The notes under the pieces: model-generated
What the model saw: the letters and a program-made list of their open reading frames with translations, nothing else
Told to the model about the DNA's origin: nothing
Databases searched by the model: none
Made by a program: the position numbers and the translations under genes
In this document: positions 57,758 through 64,000 of the stretch, piece by piece
Numbering within the stretch: position 1 is the first letter of the stretch
How the letters are laid out: each line of letters begins with the position of its first letter
Assembly (NCBI GenBank): GCA_027924645.1
Contig: BSBN01000860.1
Coordinates: 9,920,001 to 9,984,000 of the forward strand
Reading direction: 5' to 3'
DNA from: Cunninghamia lanceolata
Taxonomy: Eukaryota > Streptophyta > Pinopsida > Cupressales > Cupressaceae
DNA length: 64,000 bases

Positions 57758-58060
57758 TGTTGATTATAAAGAGCAGAAATCTAACACTAGATGGAAAAAC
57801 AGAACAACAATACACAATGTTTACGTGGTTCACCAAAATGTGGCTACATCCATGGGAAAAGCAGGGCAACTCCTTTATTATTGCAGTGGTGAACAAATAC
57901 AATATTATCATCAATCCAACAAAGATATTTAAATACATATTTATAATATTCTCTTCAGTACAATGAAGAGTCATGGGAAGAGGAAACTGAAGGGGCAAAG
58001 TGGTTTGACTTCACAACCAACATCATCTATATTAACTCTATCCTAAATGTCACTTTAACA
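57758..58060 (-). repeat. 5' LTR of the copia element, 303 bp
   Basis: On the plus strand it begins TGTTGATTATAAAG and ends CACTTTAACA, so both ends carry the short inverted TGTT/AACA pair. It directly adjoins the primer-binding site. No second copy was found at the truncated left end. Confidence 0.75.
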
Positions 58061-58555
58061 TTGCATCTATTCTTGAATTTTCTCTTGTCTCTTCGTGTCC
58101 ATTTCCTCTTTTCTTGCAGTGTCCCTACAACGTTCATGGAAAATTGGACAAAGGATCTATGTCTTTCTCCCACCTTTGAAAAGAGAGCCAATGGAGTGGG
58201 GCCCTATGACATAGGCAAGCTTGGGCATGTTTTTTATATTGACTACTTACACGTCAATTTTGCCATCAAGACCATTATTAGAGAACCTCTGCTCAGAGCT
58301 TGTTCATTAGTGTTAATGTTTTTACATGTGGCTTCCATCTTTCTATCCAATATCATGGATTTGGTCCAAGAGGCAAAATTCCTTGAAATTATGGGCTTCA
58401 GATATGTGCATGAATCTACTGATAGGTTGAAGAGCACTCTTGAAAACTACGATATGTTATCTGGTGAAGCTCATGTTGGCATACTCTTCCCAATTGAGCA
58501 ACTAAGTTCCTCTCTGGTAGTTGCATGTGTTTTCCACACTATGGAAAAGGCCTAA
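58061..58555 (+). CDS. Open frame of up to 164 codons, unrecognised
   Basis: The open frame starts right after the copia LTR end; the first ATG giving a sensible start is near 58136 (MENWTKDLCLSPTFEKRANG). It includes a hydrophobic stretch (LVLMFLHVASIFL) and ends at 58555. Downstream, another frame continues with similar texture (DIYDVDQFLTMHAPDEAPHL), which suggests a longer former coding region with a frameshift. I know no matching family. A host gene fragment or an internal domain of an unknown element are both possible. Confidence 0.35.
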   Translation: MHLFLNFLLSLRVHFLFSCSVPTTFMENWTKDLCLSPTFEKRANGVGPYDIGKLGHVFYIDYLHVNFAIKTIIREPLLRACSLVLMFLHVASIFLSNIMDLVQEAKFLEIMGFRYVHESTDRLKSTLENYDMLSGEAHVGILFPIEQLSSSLVVACVFHTMEKA

Positions 58556-58599
58556 GGTCTGGTTGTGGAGACGCACTGAATAGCGCTCTTGAGATGCAT

Positions 58600-61500
58600 C
58601 ATTTTTAGCTCCCGACTAGTTTGGATGTTAAAGCCAAAGATATATATGACGTAGATCAATTCCTGACGATGCACGCTCCTGATGAGGCTCCACATCTTTT
58701 GGCCAGGGACCCTACTACTCCTGCAACCCTTCCACCACCAATCAGATTATGTGAGTCCTACCCCGAGTTAAGGTTTTAAGTTGTGAATGCATTTGTCTTA
58801 CTTTTCACCACTCCCGTGTATACTACTATGTTTCTTGGTTTCATACTGACTTTTGTATATATGAAGCTGTATGTTGCTTAGTTAAACTATGTATACTTCT
58901 CTTGATTGCATCAATACAGTATGGGTGTTTCTCACCTTTAAAAAAACACATCAATCTAGACACATCCCACACAACTTTTTTATGCATGACATCTCAAAGT
59001 AGATGGCAAAACAAATTTTTGTGCATGGAGGTGAACATGAGATGCATGCTATACATGTGATATATCCAATTATCTACTTGCAATCTTCTCTTAATTCCTT
59101 TGTTTTGTAACTTCAATATGAAATTGGTAGCTTTTAGATTTATGAAAAAGAATTTTAATTGCTATAAGATACCATGTAAAGAAAATGGTGTTGCATGCTT
59201 TTAGTGACAAAACTATATAAAGTGTTTTAGTTATTTTTGCTTATATTTTTTTTAAATCAATTTCTTCTCTCTTTTCATGTCATTTTTTTGGTATAAACAT
59301 AGAATTTATAATTGGATTTTTAATCTTTTTATGATGATTAAAATCCAATTTCATGCACAATATATTATATTGAGTTGTGCATTAATAGCGTCATCTATAA
59401 CATACACTTGATTAAAATTACAAATTAATTAGACTGAAATTGCAATCCAATGTCTATTACACATATTTTTTAGTAATATTTAGTTGAATATTTTATTTCT
59501 TATTAATTTTTGAATTTATACTAACCAAAATTTTGAACACATATTTTTCCATCGAACATTACTCTTACCTTATATATCAATATTATTTTTTTTGTTTTTC
59601 ATTAAACATGGACATCCATGTTGAGGGAAATGCATTTTTTAATATTTTTCTAACAACATTTTGTTATTTTCCTAGTGACATGAATAGATGTCATTGGTTT
59701 TTCATGATGGAGCTACATTCATTATATTTTTTTTAAAATATAGTGTTAAAAAAATATAATACGTATTATGATTTTTTTGAAATCCAACACTAAGAGTTAA
59801 AAACTTGCAAAAAAGCATTTTTAAATGCCTTCATTTGATCACCTAAAAGGTGGAGAAAATTTATTTAATTTCAACATAAATCTCCTATTGCTTAGTATAA
59901 TTTAATTAGTGTCAAAACGATATTTTCTAAGAGAAAAAATATTATTAATGAAGACTAAGGAGAAAATTAGACTAAAACATTCATGCAAACACCCCAGGAC
60001 ATAGTTTAGTATTCTTGAAAAGAATATACCACAACATGATGACATTAAAAATATCATAAATGAGTTTTACTCTATCTATAGTTCAAGTAATGTAAAGTTT
60101 TTATTGACCTAGGACTTGAGCTGCTTTTACTAAATTTCAATTTTAAGAATATCATATACATTATAAAAAGATTGTATTCAAAATAATGTGGAGCTTGCTT
60201 AATGAATAAAAAAGTAAATCATATAATGGGGGGCTTGCTTAAGGAATCAAAAGGGAAAACATGTTATGGTTTTAATTAAGTTTTAAATTCTAAAAAAGAG
60301 ATAAGATTTATAGAATTGGGTTATCTTTAATATAATTTTCAAAACATTTCACTAATTTTTCCTTAGAACTATTTTTTTTTTTCATTAGTTAGTTCCTTTA
60401 TAAGGGAAGAAATTAGAACTTGTGAGCAACATGCTTCCCATGAATTTCATCCTTAAGAGACACTATATTTTTAGGACCTTAATAATTACTTCATTACAAT
60501 GAAAAAAAATAAAGAAAGCGTTTTAGAATAGATGGTTCAATGAATTTTGATGTATCCAAATTAGGTTCTTTGTATCATTTGTGTCATCCATCTAGCTATC
60601 TTTGATTTCAAGTCTCTTAGAGAAATCTATAATCCAATCTATGCACATAAATCTAAGAATCTCAACTTCTACACATACTTCTCATCCTAGTCCAAATCAT
60701 TTATTTTCTATTTTAATGTTGACCATGTGCTCTCTTTTTCTTTGACATTAAAAATAATTAATGTAATCTAAACATTAACTAAAAAATACAATACATAATT
60801 TACCATTAATTCCCAAATTGAACATTGAATTTTTTTAGATATTAACATCAAGTGAATTATCAATTTATATTTGAAGGCTGTATGAGAACCTCAAAGAATA
60901 TACAAATGGAAGTGTCAATTTGTGCCTCTCTTCTTTTATTTTTATTTTTCCATGCACCCTTTCGCTAGTAGTGTGTCCCACTTTTGGGACGGGGCACAAA
61001 GTGGCTAGGTTAGGTGTCAAAAAATCCAAAACACCTTTGATCATACCTAAATCTTTGAATGAAGATGCTTTAGGCAAATGCATGCATCACTAAGACCTTT
61101 CACAAAAGAGACCTTTGGGAAAAAGGTATTAGTTTATTTCTTTTTCTAACCTTCAACCAAAGGGAGCTTCAAGCAAAGGTATTTTATAGTATGCTTTAAC
61201 AAAACTTATAAACAAAATCCATTAGGCTCTATTCATACTCAACTTCGAACATAGACCAACAATGACTATGACTACATAAGGTATGATCAACATCATTTAA
61301 AAGTATTTGCATAAACATCATTTTCTACTTCTAAGGTGCCAAGTGTTGAATCGAAGGTAATTTTTTAAACCTCTTTTCACCAAATTTGTTGATTTTTCTT
61401 CTAATTACATAGAATGAAATTATTATTTTTCTTTTTTTTCCTTTTTCATGTCATACAATCTTTCTGAATTTATTGATTATAATTTAACATGTAGAAATAT

Positions 61501-62570
61501 GGTCATACAACCACCAATTTTAATTGTATAATTTCATTAAAACCCTAGATTTAATTAACAACACTAATAAACATATAAATGAAAAACCCTAAACCCTAAG
61601 TGATATTTCATGTGATACAATGTTTGATCAAATTCAATAAGAAGCTAACATAGGGGGAATTAGAGCTCATAAAAGTAGAAGGCACCCATAAGGTGGAACA
61701 AGATTAGGAAAAATCATCAAACCAACAACTACCTAATGTGAGCCTAGAGCTTGAATCAAAGTTTTATAGTGCAAAAGTCTAAAAAGAAGACCAAAGGATC
61801 AAAATCTATAGACAAAATTAGAAAAATCTCAATCTAAATCTAGAGGGCTATAAGCAAAATTTTGAAAATTTTGATGAAACAAAGGAGAGTATAGCCATTG
61901 AAGCTACTACCTTGCATTGAAGGGTTATCAAGATTTTGAATTCAAAGAGTACATCAGGTAGGGAAAATGTCAATTTAAAAAAAAAATCCATAATTCACTT
62001 TAAAAATTGAGTGAAATGAAGGCTTTAGTTGAAATCCTATAGTTCTAAGTTGATAATGACAAGAAGATGCTAAGGTCATAGAAGAAACAAATCAAGTAGT
62101 TGTAGGAAGACATACATAAGGTGAAACAAATTGTGAGCTACATGGTCTTGATCAAAGAGTTGTATTCCTCCTAGTGGACTAGAATTTTAGAGATGGTTGC
62201 ATAACTAAGTTCCATGTTAAAATTCATATATTTTACCCAAGTTCTTAGTGTAGATGTAAAGTCTAGAATTGAGAAAGTCCTAGAATCCCTCACTCTAAAA
62301 GTAGATCAAGAAAAATCCTTCGTAATAACTAGAGAAACATAGAAATAAAATTTAATGAAATATTGAGTAAAGATAAAGCTTCTCAAACATGCAAAACCTA
62401 GTTAGACATGTCATAGGTCAAACCATGCATTCATTATGAAATCTAAAAATATATAATATTAAAAAATATAATGCATATTAAAATTTTTGAAAGCTAACAC
62501 TAAATGCTACACACTTGAAAAATAGCCTTTTAAACTAACTTCATTTGATCCCCTAAAAAATTCTTATATT
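58600..62570. other. Long AT-rich stretch without recognisable genes
   Basis: About 4 kb of AT-rich DNA. Only short, featureless frames occur (67 codons at 59533-59736, 72 codons on the minus strand at 60865-61083). Paired words such as GGGCTTGCTTAA near 60230 and GAGCTTGCTTAA near 60192 are small local duplications. No RNA gene or element terminus was identified. Confidence 0.55.
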
Positions 62571-62579
62571 ATGCTTTGA

Positions 62580-63080
62580 TTGATGTCTATACCCTATTCC
62601 AAAGCACTTGCTTTTGTACATGTCATAAGGATGTATTTTGCATATGTATTTACCATTATTTATTTCTTAATCTTAAACTCCAATATATGTTATTATTATT
62701 GGTGTGAATGAGGTATAGTACCTATCTGGTTCCACATTAGGTCCTATTCACACTTGTCTAGTTAAGGTTACTTAGGGGATACTTAGGGTACACTAAGGAT
62801 AATTATCTCTTTGTGTCTCAAGTCATAAGATTAAGACACTTTTCATAATCTTATGTTGTCGTATGTGTCACCATGGCCTATATAACCAATGACTTATTGT
62901 TGTAATTTCATATTGTTGTGCATATTGTATACATGTTGGAGATCCTTTGATAGAATAGATTTATTTTTTCATGTTGGGTCTCTCTTGTGCTTTCATTGAA
63001 GCTCCTAAATCTTGGGTGGAGGTGGCTACCTCCATAACCAAAGTTTTCATGGTATAAGGCATTCTATTCCAACTCTTGCA
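62580..63080 (+). mobile_element. Copia-type LTR (5' LTR of an element running off the window)
   Basis: The sequence has a TATA-like CCTATATAACC near 62878, a downstream T-rich segment, and ends CTCTTGCA immediately before a primer-binding site at 63081. The left limit is approximate. The leader after the site contains ATGGAGAATC near 63194, but the frame is broken within a few codons, so no gag product is called. Confidence 0.6.
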
Positions 63081-63092
63081 TGGTATCATAGC
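63081..63092 (+). promoter_or_regulatory. Primer-binding site
   Basis: TGGTATCATAGC, one change from the tRNA-Met-type site, directly after a CA dinucleotide that would end the LTR. Confidence 0.7.
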
Positions 63093-63616
63093 TTGTAGGA
63101 TTGTTTTATGTTAGTTTTTTGAGAGATCTAGGTTGTAAATCTTGGTTATTATTGAAAATTTGATTATGCTTCTCTCTTGAATCAAATGATGACATGGAGA
63201 ATCAAAAAAATTGATAGAGATACTACATTTGGAAGGTTTCCTTCTTTGTGTCTTTGTATTGTAGATTCATTCTAGAGCATGTTGGTGCAAATTTGAGCTT
63301 ACCATTGATTTCAATGTGTTCAAGAGATTAATTTTATCCTTTTGATTTTTCCAAATTAGACATTGAAGGATAGATCTACAAGGGTTTCAAGTTGGGAGGT
63401 GGTTTCTAGATCTGGTGGGTAGCTACAATTTTGGAACATTTTGGGTCAAGTATGACCCTGCCATCAAATCCAAAAGGCCCAAGAACCTAAGGAGCAAGTT
63501 CCAGTCATCATAGTTGGAGCACTTTTCCCTAGGCCCTTAGAAACATTCTTCCCCCATCGAGTGTATGCATCACTATGAGTATTCTATAGAATATTCTATA
63601 CTATGCAGAAACATTT

Positions 63617-63648
63617 ACTTGCATCCACTTGCATCAGTGGATGCAAGT
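63617..63648. repeat. Perfect 12-bp stem-loop
   Basis: ACTTGCATCCAC and GTGGATGCAAGT are exact reverse complements separated by eight bases, which themselves repeat the TTGCATC word. A TATCAGAGG word follows immediately, reminiscent of a primer-binding site. Function unknown. Confidence 0.7.
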
Positions 63649-63649
63649 C

Positions 63650-64000
63650 GTATCAGAGGTATAAATAAAAATCTAGTTTTTTATTTAAAATTTTAAGAAT
63701 TAAAATATATCATAGTTGTTAAATGGTATGACTTATACCCTATACGCAGAGATACAAAATTGTCTGTATAGGGTACCCACTAGACCTGCTAATGCACCAT
63801 GTTGCATAGAACCCTATCACACCACTGTAAGTCTCTACCACCCATGGGAAAACCCCTAGCCAATGGCCTTATAGGCCCTGCCACCATAGGAGTGGTAGTC
63901 CTTCAATCTACAATTGCTAGAAGTGGTCAAAACCTACCATAAAACCACCCTCCAAACCTCCTAAAGGGAATTAAATAATTTGGAATTAATCTAACAATAT
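63650..64000. other. Window end, no gene seen
   Basis: The last 350 bases have no open frame of interest. They presumably belong to the interior of the element whose LTR ends at 63080. Confidence 0.4.

Larger units (their letters stand above)
51168..58060 (-). mobile_element. Truncated Ty1-copia retrotransposon, interrupted in gag
   Basis: On the minus strand the order is 5' LTR (58060-57758), primer-binding site, gag start (57720-57481), a 2.9-kb insertion (57465-54583), the rest of gag, protease, integrase and reverse transcriptase. It then stops at about 51185 inside reverse transcriptase. RNase H and the 3' LTR are missing. Gag-protease-integrase-RT order is diagnostic of Ty1-copia. All frames contain stops, so the element is dead. 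Confidence 0.88.

Noticed and set aside
1..64000. tRNA or rRNA genes
   Set aside because: No cloverleaf-like or ribosomal sequence was recognised by eye; the TGGTATCAGAGC-type words are retrotransposon primer-binding sites, not tRNA genes.

Overview
This window looks like intergenic and transposon-rich nuclear DNA from a large plant genome, most likely a conifer and plausibly Cupressaceae. The sequence is AT-rich and dominated by decayed Ty1-copia and Ty3-gypsy elements nested in one another. The only intact cellular gene is spliced with GT-AG introns and encodes a family-1 pectate lyase. Its deduced length (374 residues) and motifs place it near the Cupressaceae group-1 pollen pectate lyases. 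The species is inferred; no marker fixes it.

Layout. 1-8.9 kb: LTR fragments, a four-unit 49-bp minisatellite and a 0.6-kb direct repeat. 8.9-12.2 kb: a degenerate telomere-like array built on the 6-mer TTAGGG (not the usual plant TTTAGGG), duplicated in tandem, with two arrays of a 17-bp unit that switch strand twice. 12.7 kb: a foldback element. 13.4-31.2 kb: one minus-strand gypsy element (gag about 30.4 kb, integrase end about 14 kb) split inside RNase H by a 12.2-kb insertion at 15613-27850. That insertion has TG..CA ends, a perfect 5-bp target duplication (ATACT) and, unusually, inverted LTR arms. Inside it lie a further TG..CA-ended block with pentatricopeptide-repeat remnants and, in the right arm, a 1-kb terminal-inverted-repeat transposon whose empty site survives in the left arm.

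31-34 kb: AT-rich DNA with a short inverted-repeat element. 34.3-38.6 kb: a class IV chitinase pseudogene whose promoter carries a tandem duplication containing W-box cores. It is broken by two stop codons and a 3.1-kb, GC-richer, organelle-like insertion. 38.7-40.9 kb: a 2.3-kb non-autonomous LTR retrotransposon. 41.3-43.3 kb: a gypsy gag-protease remnant on the plus strand. 46.2-47.6 kb: the pectate lyase gene, three exons. 51.2-58.1 kb: a minus-strand copia element with a 303-bp 5' LTR, split in gag by a 2.9-kb insertion and truncated in reverse transcriptase. 58-64 kb: an orphan open frame, AT-rich DNA and a copia-type LTR with primer-binding site at 63.08 kb.

The genes do not form a pathway. 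The pectate lyase and the dead chitinase are two isolated host loci in a sea of repeats. No tRNA, rRNA, CRISPR array or bacterial-type operon was seen. All reading was by eye; boundaries of decayed elements are approximate unless a terminal motif is named.
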